Shown here: piece by piece, positions 46,809 to 59,300 of the stretch
Numbering within the stretch: the stretch's first letter is position 1
Layout of the letters: each line of letters begins with the position of its first letter
From: Calonectria ilicicola
Lineage: Eukaryota > Ascomycota > Sordariomycetes > Hypocreales > Nectriaceae
Assembly: GCA_020809705.1 (NCBI GenBank)
Contig: CP085826.1
Location: 2,356,001 to 2,420,000, forward strand
Direction of reading: 5' to 3'
Length of the DNA stretch: 64,000 nt
Notes under the pieces: model-generated
What the model was told of the DNA's origin: nothing
The model's input: the letters and a program-made list of their open reading frames with translations, nothing else
The model's database searches: none
Translations under genes and position numbers: made by a program

Positions 46809-48017
46809 ATGTCGCTGCTTGATCCTCCAGCCTTTGCTCGCCAGATTCGGTCAAATAAGCGAAAACAGCCGCCAACAACTGATGATGAAGCTTCATCGCT
46901 GTCTCATCCCACACATGCCTCCTCCATCAACCCTCTCAGTCATCCTCCAGGCCTTGTACGCCAGTTTGCTACCGCCGGTCTGGTAGAGACAGACGAGGAC
47001 CCGTCGACGCTTGTTCCGGACTTTCCACACCGCGGCCTGAACCGTGGAGCTGGGGGTCGCAAAGTCGAAGCCGATAGCGATGTCGATGAGGCCGATGCCG
47101 AAGCTGGTGGCCGTGGGGAAAAGGACAAGACCAAAAAGAAGCCACAAGATCGGTGGACTGGCAGTCACTACGAGGTCCTCCTGCAGTCGGTGCAGCAGTT
47201 TCTCGATCGAGGTGATGTCGACAAGGCGGCGCGGGCGTACGGGCTGCTCCTGCAGCTGCGGCCCGCTGGACACCCCGTGGATGTTAAACGTCACAACCTC
47301 TGGGCCATAGGTGCAGAGATCCTCATGCGGGAGGGCGAAGTGACAGGAAAAGCCAATGGGGACCTCGATGATGGACAGGAAGGCGAGCGCCAGCCGAAGC
47401 GATGGGGCCGGGCGGCCAACATGAACAAAGTAAAGGCCTACTTCGAAACCCTTATCCAGCAACACCCTTACGATTACAGGCATCCGCGAGCCGTTTGTGC
47501 CGTGGACTTTTGGATCGCAATGCTCAGCTGCGAAATATATAATGCGCATACTGAGCACATCATGGCCTTGGGTCGTTTGGCTATGGATGATGCTGGGGAC
47601 TCACTTGCACTAGATGAGAGCGTTGGGAGTGATGAGCACGATACCCAATCCGCACAGCAGAAAGAAGGGCTTAGGCAACGGGCTTTGGTCGCCATGAGAG
47701 ACATTACCAAGAGAATGGATGGGTTGACTCAAGATTTGCCCTACTCCAAGAATACACTCTTCCTCAGACTACGAGCCATGGCGTCACTATATATTGCTGA
47801 TTTAGTCGTGCCCATAACAGACGTTTCACCTTACAATATAAAAGAGGCGCAACATGTTCGACAGGTCGAGCAGAAAACGGCCAGGGCCGCCCTTGAGAAA
47901 ATTGTTGCCAACGGGGGTGAATTAGACGGGGCTGCTAAAGCTGTGCTTTACTCTAACGAGGGCGGGAAGGATTCTGCAATGCCGCTGTATTCATCGCTGC
48001 CTATCCGAGGGCTATAG
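46809..48017 (+). CDS. RRN11: RNA polymerase I transcription factor Rrn11 (core factor subunit)
   Basis: A subunit of the Pol I core factor that recruits polymerase to the rDNA promoter. A single exon of 402 residues. A disordered N-terminus with a charged patch (about residues 75-115) is followed by helical TPR-like repeats: YEVLLQSVQQFLDRGDVDKAARAYGLLLQLRP, GHPVDVKRHNLWAIGAEILM, and KVKAYFETLIQQHPYDYRHP. This pattern is that of fungal Rrn11/TAF1B-interacting factors. The stop lies only 23 bases from that of the convergent EED gene, so the two 3' untranslated regions must overlap. Confidence 0.85.
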   Translation: MSLLDPPAFARQIRSNKRKQPPTTDDEASSLSHPTHASSINPLSHPPGLVRQFATAGLVETDEDPSTLVPDFPHRGLNRGAGGRKVEADSDVDEADAEAGGRGEKDKTKKKPQDRWTGSHYEVLLQSVQQFLDRGDVDKAARAYGLLLQLRPAGHPVDVKRHNLWAIGAEILMREGEVTGKANGDLDDGQEGERQPKRWGRAANMNKVKAYFETLIQQHPYDYRHPRAVCAVDFWIAMLSCEIYNAHTEHIMALGRLAMDDAGDSLALDESVGSDEHDTQSAQQKEGLRQRALVAMRDITKRMDGLTQDLPYSKNTLFLRLRAMASLYIADLVVPITDVSPYNIKEAQHVRQVEQKTARAALEKIVANGGELDGAAKAVLYSNEGGKDSAMPLYSSLPIRGL

Positions 48018-48040
48018 AGTCTACTAAATCGTGATTAAGA

Positions 48041-50157
48041 CTACCTGGTAGGCTTTGCTACTTTGGTTGATGATTTTTTGGCCCAACGTTGCAGGATCAT
48101 AGCCTGGTTGTCACTTCCCACCACCACACACCACTCGCCCCCTGGACTCCACGCTGCCTGTCTTCCAACAAAGTTGGCCGCGGATGGCTCGACCTTGTGC
48201 GCATGAAGAGCTTTGTGCGGATTTTCCATGCTGTATTTTTCAGCCCAGGACTCGAGTGTCTCGGCGGTAAATTCTTTGCCTTCTTCCCGCCGCTTGGCTT
48301 CCTCCCCTTGAACAAGGGCAGGCGAATCCTTTTCTACGACGCTCTGCTTATTTTTTCCTGCACCATCAGTCTTTTGGCGATTTTGAAGTGGCCGGAGCCA
48401 AGAGGGTCGAGGTGGCACACCCTCGCTCGAATCATGGTCCTGAAGCGCCTTCATGAACTCGCTGTATACCGTCAATCGCTTGAAGTCCCAGAAGAAAATG
48501 TTGCCACCAGCATTGCAAAATGCTAGCACGGGGTGTTGTTCGGGTACAAAGTGTAACTTGAAACGCATAAAAAACTGGACACCACAGTTAGGGGTTGCAA
48601 AGTTTAGTATCCTTGTGTACTGTGCTGGGCATTGAGGAGTTATCGTGGGCACGAAGGCTGAGCGAGTCAATCGAGCCGTATCGTGCTTAGCGGACACGCC
48701 TCCTTGGGAATTTTGTGTATTAGGAATGACTGTCTGGGGCGTTGGTGCAATATCCTGCGAAGGTGGAGGCCCATCAGAGGAAAAGCCCTCAATTCTCCAG
48801 AGTGCAATGACGTTATCATGACAAGCCCGTGATAGGATTAGGTCGCCGTAGAAAGCGACACTACGGAAAAAAATCAGTGGAAGGGTTTTGGTCATGACGA
48901 AAATAGCCCTTACCAATCGACAATACCACTATGTACGGCTGAAGTCGAGAAGTGAGGATAGTGGACTCGCAGAGGTGCTTCGATAGCTTCAGTTGGTAGA
49001 TCCGGAAGACTCCACTTGTCTACATCAATATAATGCACTGCAGTGTTGGGCCAGTTGCTATGTAACATACCAGGTTGATAATTTGGTCGTGACCACCAGA
49101 TAAGATGTACCGGCCAGTGTCATGGAAAGACTTTGGATCATAAGCTTGCGATAAGGGATAATTGAGTCAAAAGACAAGGGGACGGCAATCCACTTACGGC
49201 ACTGAGCAGAGTAGAAGAATGTCCTTCACCAGCAAGGATACATAAGCAAGGCCGTTCTTTGTGCTTGGGATCAATACTCCAAATCCGCACACTTGTATCG
49301 TCGGACGCGGAGGCGATAATCGATGGATTTACCGGGGAAGTTGCTAAATCATTTACGTCCTGCGCTTCTTTTGAGCAAAGGTGGTGAAGAGTGAGCTGAT
49401 TGTGCAAAACCTACACTTCCGTGGCCAGAAAAACACTGTTGGAACGAATTTGAGCGACAAGGTTTGAAAGCAGTTGTGAAGGTAAAGACATACCCTGAAA
49501 AGCTTTCCCTCGAGAACATCATATATCTTGACCTTGGCATCAACTCCGCCAATGCAGATAAGGGGACTTCCGGTCTCGGGGTCTCTGGTCCAAGTGCAGC
49601 AACAGGCTGAGGCTTCTGGCTTTGATACAACTTAGCCTCTCTCCAACTGTGAGATATAAGAAAACAAACTCACGTCATCATCTCTGATCACTCCAATGAT
49701 TTCACAGGGGTTAGCATCGCCTGAGTTTTGGGAAACTCTGCACAAGACAACCTAGAGAATTAATCCTAATTTAGCTATCGAATGAGTAACGCAAGGGAAA
49801 CTAACATGCTTCTTGCTGACAGCAGCAAATATGGGGTCACAATCTAAGGGTTGGTAGGGACAGAATTTGACATCGAAGAATTCTAAGTGAATAGGAAATT
49901 CCGAGTTAGTAGGGGTAGACATATCGTTTCGCTTTGATCAAAAGTGGAGGGGGTTTTGGGCAAGTTGAAGCTGGATAAATGAGGACTACCTGCGACGTCA
50001 TCTTCATTCTCGAGGAATTGGGTATCATCCTATCAAAAAAGTTAATGCTTCTACCAACAAGGAAAATTAAAATTGGCGCTCGGGAAAGGGTCACCTGAAA
50101 ACCGAATGAGACCCTTAGTCGTGGAAGCTCAGAGGCAGGGTCATCATAGGTAGCCAT
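48041..50157 (-). CDS. eed: Polycomb repressive complex 2 WD40 subunit EED
   Basis: The WD-repeat subunit of PRC2, which supports H3K27 methylation and facultative heterochromatin. Ten minus-strand exons: 50095-50157, 49990-50029, 49806-49882, 49674-49751, 49494-49619, 49415-49435, 49198-49359, 49071-49130, 48914-49014 and 48041-48860, giving 515 residues. Repeats visible in order include FFDVKFCPYQPLDCDPIFAA, CTWTRDPETGSPLICIGG, GHGSDVNDLATSPVNPSIIA with SASDDTSVRIWSID, SFHDTGRYILSGGHDQIINLW, and VDCVAFYGDLILSRACHDN followed by VIALWRIEGF; the last is highly characteristic of EED. Exon 6 is a 21-nt micro-exon (CFSGHGS). A charged insert (about residues 400-450) precedes the last blade, AAWSPGGEWCVVVGSDNQAMI. 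Splicing of exons 5-8 was settled by homology. Confidence 0.9.
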
Positions 50158-53100
50158 TTCCGCTGGCAACTGAACAAGTGGCAGTAGCTATCAGCGACGG
50201 GGCGGGAACCGAAGTGGACTTTCGGACTGGGTAGAAAACAGGGCTGAGAAGATTCGATAGCGTGGCTGATTGCTGTGTTGCGGGACCAGAATCCTCTTCA
50301 GGTGTTTAGGCGGTATGGTGTGGAGGAGAGAAAGGTTTGATAGGTCGCACACTTGTGAATGGCTGGCAGCACTGGGACGAAGCCACACGCTGACGAGGAG
50401 AACTGAACTTGTTGTGAGACAGGGCTTGCGTTGGTGGCAAATGAATAGCGATTGACGCGAGCGATCTGGAGCACAGCGGAACAACGACGTGAGGTTAGCG
50501 TGTTTGGACACAATTTTGAGGTAGACCAAAGAAGAATGGCGGTACCTGGGTTAGCGCATCTGCTGCCCTGCTGGGCACCAGTCAGGTGCGCTGGAGCCCC
50601 AACTAGCAGTTTGCCCATCCACACCTGCCTGGGCTGCCAAAGTATGCCTTGAAAGATAAGGGTGATAGCTCGCTTTTGATATGCTGTATGCTTGGCAGCT
50701 TTAGGTATTGGCGATGATATATATTTTTAATGCCATGATCCTATTCATGATCGATTCCTCGAGTACCAAGATTGATTTCGTCGCTTTACGTAATTGATTA
50801 TATAACTCCCCTGTAGTCAATATTGTTTTTGTTAACATAAAAAAAATAAAAAATAAAAAAAGCAACATATTACTTCCAGGGTGGTTGGTGGTGTAGTATT
50901 TTTTTTTTTTTCGTTCTCGACAAGGTAGAACCGGGGACTCATCTTGACGCCGCTTCACAATTGGACTCGATCTCGACTTACAACGCCTGGAGGCAGCATC
51001 GGAGCCATCTGGACCATTGGCGGCACACCCTCAGAATGACGCCACTGCTCTCGCTAGGGTTACGCTGATGCCAACATGAGAATACAGCCTGCAGGGGCCA
51101 GAAATGTGCGCTACATGCTGCATGAGCACATTGGTTGCAGATACCTCAAACTCCTCTCGGTGCTTGTATGTGTTGAAGTATTTTTTACTTCCGTCCAAAA
51201 TGCAAGTTGACATGTCTCAAATGCGCCCCATCAGAGAGACAGGCTCTTCAATTGGAACCTATCAAGAAGCCCTGTACGGAGTCATTTGGCAATTCATACT
51301 CCATACTCGCGCAGTGTACATTTCTGATCCCTCCAGACTGCAACGGGCAAACTTTCACTGAACGTAGACCACTTTAAATGTATGTAAGACAACAGAAGCA
51401 ATACCAAAGGACGTTACGTGTGCTTGCGGATCTATAATTACGCACCTCCTAAGATTTGAGGAAACCTGTATTGCCGGCTTGACGGGCTGGCAATCAGAAT
51501 GGTTGATGCACGCTCTGTACTGAGGTCCTCGTACGCACACCGCATTTGTTATTCTTTCTTTTCAGATGTGACGTGGACGAGGAACTTTTCTTGCCGAGTA
51601 GTAGGGGCGAAGCGACGGCGATACGACGTAGCTGACATGTTTGCAGTGTGAAGCTGTCCACCCTGGACATCTCCCGCCCACCCTCTTTCCAGTGGCGTTT
51701 CCTCGACACCCACCATCACGTCGGAAGAAGTCATAGTGAACCAATATGAAGCTATAGGTGCTCATTTCGCTAGGCAGGCAAATGAACTTTTGACACTTGT
51801 TTTCTCTTATTCCCGAAATGTGAGCTTGATGGGTTCTATCACTCCTAGATTTTGCATGTCACATTGTGGTTTTTTGCTCTGTTCGATCAGGGACCCATAA
51901 ACCCACTCTTGTCATTGACTGGGTTCCTGCAACTTGGACATCCTAGTGGCCGATCATTGCCAGGGAAAGAAGATTGACCAACTGCAATCCTACTTCGCAT
52001 CTATCCCGACACTGGCGAGATATTGAACCATGCCGTCGTATTCATTGCCGAGTTCGGCTTTACTCCTGCCAGGTATCAAGCGAGGCGTTTCTACCCTTGT
52101 TACTGTGGCTTGTCAGCCGGGACGTCCGGGTCGACGCCATGCCGAATATCAAATCAAGAGTATGCCTGCACTTATTCATCCATTCCAGAGCGGCAACTTC
52201 GCTATTTGATAAATATCTAGAACCATTTGGGTGCAAGCACAAGACGAGGTCGTTTCCTCCGCCCCCCTCTCCCCTCAAAAAAGAAAAAAAAAAAAAAAAA
52301 AAAGACACACTTGTCCCCCACTCGGCGTCAAGCCCACTGAATGGCGCTCCGTCCCCACCACCCAAACTATTTGCGACCTAATGATGCCCGAGCTGGGGAT
52401 GAAGAGGAAATGAGACATAACGGATGGAGTGCACTCAGTTCACCTATCATTAATGCATGAAGCGCAGCTTGGTAGTTCGAGATCACCCAAACAGGAGCGC
52501 TGTCCGCATTGCTGCACCTTATCCAATCGTGGATGATGATGCAACCCTCTTTAAATCAGGTGCTTTCAGTTTGACTGCACATCAATCGAGTTCCTTTACC
52601 TTTGCGTACGCGTGGCCGGATAATTACCTGGCACACCCAATGCTCTATTCGGCTTGGGACGCATGCATCATCAGTCTTCTTTTCTCGGTATTGCATATCC
52701 TTAGTCAAGATGGGAGTGGACGAGACGTTTCGTTTGGAGACGCAACGCTTGCTCTATACTGATTACTTTCGTTTGGGCGCCCGCTTTGTGATTCGCTGTT
52801 GTACCACTCAAACAACCTTAGGCGGATAATCCCAGCATGACTTGCATTACTCTCGAACTGCACTCTTTTCTCAAACGTCATGGCTTGGTTCCCTCTCCCC
52901 CTCCATAAACTTAGAAGAAAAAGCAAATCGAGCTGGCTAGACATCGCCCATGTCTAGAAGCCTCCGGTCATGCGTCAGAGGTTTCATCTGTTTCCTTTTA
53001 GTAAACGCTTGGTGAATCTGTTCGCCTAGCATCTCCGTTCAAGCTCGCCCTGCCTTGAGAGGGTGGGTTACCGTAGCATAGCAAGCAGCTCATTGTTTTT

Positions 53101-54383
53101 TATTAATTTTTAATTCAATTTTTTTTTGCTTTTTTATCACACACTCACCCCGCAGCCCATTTGCGCTCTTTACGACACCTTCGTCAAACCCTGGGAGGAT
53201 AAATTGCTGTTAGCAGATGCAAAGGAAAACTTCAGTTAATTGTGCGTCCGAAAGTTCTCGGCCCCAGTATTTTTCTTGCTGAAGGGATCTGCATTTCTTC
53301 TTGTTTGTGTTCTCACGTCCTCTTACATACATGCATCTTCGCCGACAGTGTAACCCCAGGGGTGGATGCCAAGGTATGCGTGTGTCAGTACCTTGGGATG
53401 GCTGATGAGTACTTTTGGTGCTATGTTGACCTGTGAATGTCCATGACACGTCTCGCTTTCGGGGAACGAATAATAGCAACTCGAAGGCATCAATTGTCTG
53501 GGGCAAGGGACAGGGGAATGGTGTGCGACGTCAATTTAGCGCTGTCCTGCATATCGCTGATACTGCAATCTCCTTCGTTGGGTGCTCATTTCATCACCAG
53601 GATTCTTTTCATTGTCGTTTGTTTGCAAGGTGTCCGGCGCCTCCCACCGCCCAGGTGCCACCGCCTCTGGCGTACTTCTTGGGCCACACACCCAGCCGCC
53701 ATTTCCGTTTCATTTTCCCCTTCTACAATACTTCTTTTTTTTTTTTTTTTTCTTTCTTGTTCCTGTTGTGAGCTTTCTTATCCAAAGCATAGCGTCGTAC
53801 CCTGACTGACTCTCAACCTGCCGAGACACAGGTACCTTGGAATCGTGCCTCCATTTGTGCTCCATTGCACCGAGTTGAGTTGACCTGGCTTTGATTCCCA
53901 TCCGCTGTAGCTTCATCTCGTCTATGGCAAAGGAACCAACCATACGCACCGCCACTGTTCACTAATCCCCCTAACCCAAGACGAACGACGGATTTCCCGG
54001 CTTGCCCTTGCCGGTGGTGTCGCTGGCGTGCTATTAGGCGAATTTTGGACTTACCGCGTTCCCGCTTCTTTGGCCTAGACTCCCGCCCCCTGTCATCCAT
54101 CGTTCCAACCTCTGAGACTAGTACGTGCAGTACCTGACGGGGATTGGACTTGAAGCGACTGGGCATTTACGCCAAGTCTGTCGGAGATAGCCTCAAGGTC
54201 CCGTCAACTTACATTAATCATTCCTCCGACCTTCATTGCTTCCGCTTACGCCAGATTTCAGCACGTCCTGGATCCCCAAACTATCGATAATTCCGGCCCC
54301 AGCCTGTTTCTTGGAGGTTCGCGCCAGCAACAACACCAATCTTTGTGTTTGCTCATGGGCGCCGCTCCATTTGAGTAGTCCCA
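50158..54383. other. Long apparently gene-free region between EED and the PAS gene
   Basis: 4.2 kb, the largest gap in the window. I find no supportable gene or RNA. It contains several homopolymer or low-complexity tracts: A-rich at about 50838-50861, T-rich at about 50899-50911, A-rich at about 52277-52303 and T-rich at about 53734-53751. Frames of up to 135 codons (51974-52381) show no domain. Confidence 0.5.
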
Positions 54384-56416
54384 ATGGAGCAAACCTTTAT
54401 GACAATCCATAGTGAGTCGTGTGCACAAGCCATTCGTATCTTGCTTTCTCTGACTTGGTTTTGTAATAGACTTGACTCCGGATGCCAACATTCTCTTCGC
54501 ATCCGAGTCTATTGTTGATATCCTTGGATATAGTCCTCAAGAGGTTCTTGGTAGATCCAGCTTTGACTACTTCCATCCAGACGAAGTGCCTTTCGCACGC
54601 TCTGTTCATAGCCGTGGCGTTCTGCTTGACAAAGCAGCTGTTCTGCATTATTGTCGCATACTTTCTAGCGATGGTCGTTGGATTGGCTGCGAGTGTTGCT
54701 TCACCATTGTGCATGATGTTCTTGTAGCATGCACGAGTATTTACCGGCGTGGAGAAAAGAGTGAGAGTACGTCTTGAAATGAGCCCACTGAACAAGGGTC
54801 CTTTTGGCTCGAATTTTTACGTGTTGAAGCTGACCCAGCATATAGGGCGAGCCATTGAGGCACCCCAAATTCGGCGCCTATTCTCATGTTCACCACGAGA
54901 TCCTCGCTATCATATGTTGGAGCACCTGTCTCCCAAATTTAAAACCCCCCCTATGGAACGCGAACCTCGAGCTGCTCTCATCCTCAATCGGTTCAGCAGG
55001 ACGCTTACTGTCATGTTTGCAACAGAAGCAATCAGTACTATTCTTGGCGTCTCATCTGACCAGGTTCGACACAAAAGCTTTTATGAATGCATTCGGGAAA
55101 GTTCATTGAGTGATGCGTTTAAATGTGTGGAGAGTGCGAAGGCAAATGATTCTATTGCATATCTACGCTTCTGGTCGAGGGATCCCCGTCGACCAGAGGA
55201 TTTTGAGTCTGAAGATGAGACCGACGAGGGTGATGATGAAAGCAACGAACAAGACGAGGAGAACGAGGCTTACGATCTCCTAGAGTTTAATAATGATGAT
55301 ATGCAACGGGGAATGTTCCCCTCGTCCGACCAACATTTACCGCAGAGTCGTCGTTCATCGGATTCAGAGGGCGGTGGCGTCAGACTAAACGACAATATGG
55401 ACATTGATTTACAACAACGGCCAAGCCCTCTGATTAAAACCGAACCCGATCTGGATTCTGGAAATGCAGGCCCTTCATCAGAACAACAGGCTGTGTCAGG
55501 GGCAGTAACCTCCGAGTCCGAAACCGCCCCTCATTCATCTTCCACATGGACCTCCTCAGCATCCACATTGGATACTGAAAATAACTCTTCCAGGATACGT
55601 AGCCGTACCCGAAGACGTTTGGCACCTTCGGTTGAACTTGAGGCCGTTGTGTCTTGTACTTCGGATGGTCTGGTTGTCATCCTCCGTCGAGCGCGGCCAC
55701 CTCTTCCTGGACTCCACCCCCCTCTTGTCCGTTCCGAATTTGACAATGGTCTCTTTGCCGCGCCTTGGGGACAACAGCCTATTCGCCCCCATCAACCCCT
55801 AGAAAGACCCAATGATTTCCAAACCCCACATGGGTCTCAGCATGTGCCATTTCACAGTGGTATGAAGGCTACAGGAGGGCCACCATTAGAACAATTGATG
55901 AGCTCGATTCGGGATGTTGCAGTATTTGCCTGGGCGCTTGTTGGAATTAATGGAAACATTGCCTCGTACAGCCGAGGCTTTCCAAATGGCGAAGCAGAGC
56001 CTCCAGATGGCCTCCCAATCTGGGATCCAACAGCCCCGCCGTCATCATATATGGGCCCAGAGAATCAGGCGGCTCGACGTTGGCTAAGTTATCAGACCCA
56101 ACAGGGCGAATCATCGAGACAAGAGAGGCCGTTCCATGGCGAATCTTCGCGAAGCGTACTAGAAATAAACAACTCGAATATACCGAGTCATAGAAATTAT
56201 TCTTTTGGGAACGAAAACAGGTGGCCGTCACAGACGCGACTAGGAGAATCGTCCTCGTGGTATGAACATCAGACATATGCCCCCACCTCCCAAGGTGTGA
56301 ATGAATACCAAAGTAATGATCGAAGACCTCAGCCATTAGACGAATGGAATGAAGGCAACATGTCTGGCAACTACCGGCCATACTCCTCCCGAGAAGAATC
56401 AGGACATTATAGGTAG
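54384..56416 (+). CDS. PAS-domain protein of unassigned function
   Basis: Exons 54384-54411, 54470-54766 and 54846-56416 give 631 residues. An N-terminal PAS domain (about residues 8-105) reads NLTPDANILFASESIVDILGY, then SPQEVLGRSSFDYFHPDEV and GVLLDKAAVLHYCRI. A second PAS-like stretch near 150-190 reads ALILNRFSRTLTVMFATEAIS and then TILGVSSDQVRHKSFYECI. A strongly acidic patch (about residues 235-270) and a long disordered Ser/Pro/Asn-rich C-terminus follow. I see no DNA-binding zinc finger, kinase, LOV cysteine motif (NCRFLQ) or HLH. It may be a co-regulator or signalling adaptor. The short first exon (MEQTFMTIH) is an inference from frame and splice signals. Confidence 0.8.
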
Positions 56417-57097
56417 CCTTAGTATCATTCTCATTTACAGGGGGTTTTGTACAGGGTTTCTTCAAATTAAGAATAAAGGGTGGATTTTTGGTGCAATCAT
56501 CTACATTGCAAAGCATCAGAATGGACCACGAATAACATGAAGCATATGAAGCGCCTGATTATTGATGTTGGCCAACCCTTGTGTTAGGTCCCAGATACCC
56601 TTGGTAGTAATAACGAGTGAACTTTTTCTTTTTTTAATAAGTATGACCGATTTTTTGGGATTATTTAAGCCTGAGGCTCATATGGACACGCTACTTTAAA
56701 AATTATCTAATGTTTTATGCCAGTCTACTGATCACTCACTTATTACTGCTTGAGTTGAATTTCGGATGGGTGCGGCCGACTGGTACGTACTCACTGCCCC
56801 GTTCAGGCACCGGTGTTTGTGTGATTGGCTGTGGCCAATTAGAAGCTTGGACCACATATCTCGCAGGGGCGTGGAGAGGCTACCGTGGAAGTTTCGCATC
56901 ATGTTCAGGGCAGTACTTCTGAGATACGTCAGCTTTAACCTCCAAACAATTCTGCTTCTTCATCAAGCCCTGCTCAGCACCACCCGATCAACCAAATCAC
57001 AAGAGCGCGCCAGACTATCAAGCAAACAACTCCCAGTCCCAAAAAGGAGATCAAAACAGTACTGTGCTGCTAGCCCCTCTGCGGGACCTCTGCAGCA
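56417..57097. other. Intergenic region upstream of the YIP4-like gene
   Basis: Promoter and leader region; AT-rich in its first half (56620-56720). No gene or RNA is supported. Confidence 0.5.
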
Positions 57098-58135
57098 ATG
57101 GCGTCCAGCGCTCGAGGCCACTATGAGAATCCACCTTTGGATGACGATGACATGATGATCGACCCCGACGATGGTATGATAGGCTTCAAGTGGCTGTTCT
57201 GATAGATACTGCTAGACAATTTGTATGTTGATCAAGATGCACTAACACAACCCAGCTGATCTCAACGATTTCGATGACCCCCTTGGAAACAACTCGGCGC
57301 GACAGCCTCTTACGGGCAACATCGGCTCCAGCTCATCCTCGCAACCCACCAACGAAGGTTACCTGACGTCGCGAATCCCCGGCGAAGACCGAAGAGCCCC
57401 TCAGAATACAATTGATGAGTCCGTATGGGAGACATTGCGCCGTGACCTGCTCGCGGTTTGGGCAAAGCTTAGGGAGGTTCTCTACCCGAGATATCTATTG
57501 GGCGGCACGATGTTTGATTCTGATACAGGCTTCCGGGGAGCTTATTCTAATATTCGTGGTGCTGGCATCTCGGGTACGAGGGAGGAGCTCACGGGACTGG
57601 CCAGCCGCGTGGTTGACGCTGAAGCTCTCCTCCAGAGTAACATGACCCCTGGTTTGCGCGATTGGGATCTCTGGGGCCCCCTCATATTCTGCTTGCTTCT
57701 CAGTGTTCTGCTGAGCTTTACTGCTGGCGCAGAACAGAGGGATCATGTTTTCAGTGGTGTCTTTGCAATGATTTGGATTGGTGAGGCGGTAGTGACGCTC
57801 CAGATTAAGCTACTGGGAGGCAACATGTACGTCTCTGCTTTCTTACAGGCTCTTGCAGATTCATTTTTGCTGACAATATCAACAGTTCTTTTGCTCAGAG
57901 CGTCTGTATTATCGGCTACACTCTGTTCCCTTTGGTTCTTGCTGCCATGATGTCTGCGCTGGGACTTCACTGGATCGCCCGGATACCCATTTATCTCCTC
58001 TTAGTCGCTTGGTCTCTTGCTGCTGGAGTGAGTATCTTGGGCGGTAGTGGTGTGGTGAAGAACCGGGTAGCCATCGCAGTCTATCCTCTGTTTGTCTTCT
58101 ACCTAGGTCTGGGCTGCCTGTGCTTCATTAGCTAA
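57098..58135 (+). CDS. YIP4: Yip1-family Golgi membrane protein, Yip4/YIPF6-like
   Basis: A multipass Golgi membrane protein that binds Rab/Ypt GTPases in vesicle traffic. Exons 57098-57173, 57256-57826 and 57886-58135 give 298 residues. An acidic, cytosolic N-terminus (DDDDMMIDPDDADLNDFDDP) precedes ESVWETLRRDLLAVWAKLREVLYPR, the conserved pre-membrane motif of the Yip4/YIPF6 branch. Five hydrophobic segments start at WDLWGPLIFCLLLSVLLSF, and the family motif SFAQSVCIIGYTLFPLVLA is completed by the last splice. The start at 57098 is the ATG that keeps this acidic leader in frame. Confidence 0.9.
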
Positions 58136-59300
58136 ACGAGAGCTTGGTGTTTCCCGCCAGAAGGGACATTTCTCATGTACGAAGGATGGAAGCGGAGAGT
58201 ATGGGAAGAGTGGAAACATGATATGTACTTTTACATGGAGCGCATTGCGTCGTTCAACAACAACAGCTATCGAGATGAGGCAATTGGGTGTTTGTCTACT
58301 GCCGCTACTTATTGTTAAGTTATCAATGAGGACAACATATGCATTTCTTGCGTCCTGGGAATGAAAATGTGGCTAGATTGTTTTTAAATAGAGGGAAACT
58401 CCGTTCCCTCTTGCTGTAAAATTGTCATTTATCTGCATTAGTGGGGAGTTGATGCAGTGCATATGCTGGGTGGGGGTCCACTCGATGATTTGGTTTTGGC
58501 GAAGACAGATGATGGTGGCTGCCACAGGTCAAGAGAAATGGCTGAAATTCCTGGCCCTTGTGTTTGGCTGGAGGATGGGTATAATGCTGCAGACATAGGC
58601 AAGCGCATTATGTGGTTTGGCTGATCATTCATGCATGATGTGGTGCAGTCCTCTTTTAGGTGATATAGTAGATATGAGCCGTGTAATTTTAGTGTACAAA
58701 CAAACACAAGTTATTCCACGCGCTGTCTGAGTCAAGTATTAAACAAGATTGCATGCTCCAAGCTACCACCCGTTTTGCGTGCTGATTAGCGATTGACACA
58801 CATCCAATAGCTGCATTACCCCTCCTTCTGGCATCTACCTACACCTACTCTGAAGGTGGTAAGCGTGGGCGGTGAAGGTTTTAGTTGGTTTTGACATCTG
58901 CAACTGTACAGCCTTGATTGGAGGAGGAGACGCTACGCCAGTGCTCGGGTCTCCTCAGCCGCTGGCGCTGGGCCTAAGTCTTCAGTGTTCACAGACGTCG
59001 ACAACTACCAACTAACAATACCAACCAGTCTTTGATTTGACAAGGACGTCTTTGTATGAGCGCGTGGGACCTGTCTTTCCTCATTTCGGCAGTCTTTGTT
59101 CTCCGTTATTACGATTCGAGATATAGCTGGTGAGCTGCCCTGCGAGAACCCACACTAAACAGCCCCATTTCCTTATCCTGTGCCGCCGCGCTTCGTTTTA
59201 ATCTGGTCGACTTTCTCCATCCCATCGTCATCCAACCGCAAACGCACCGCACCGCACCGTACCACATACCAGACTGCCACACCCGCTCAGTCAGTCCGCC
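58136..59300. other. Intergenic region upstream of the YRB2-like gene
   Basis: 1.2 kb with the YIP4-like 3' end and the next promoter. No gene, repeat or RNA is visible. Confidence 0.5.

Noticed and set aside
51974..52381. 135-codon frame in the EED-PAS gap
   Set aside because: Runs through a poly(A) tract giving a lysine string and shows no homology I can recognise.
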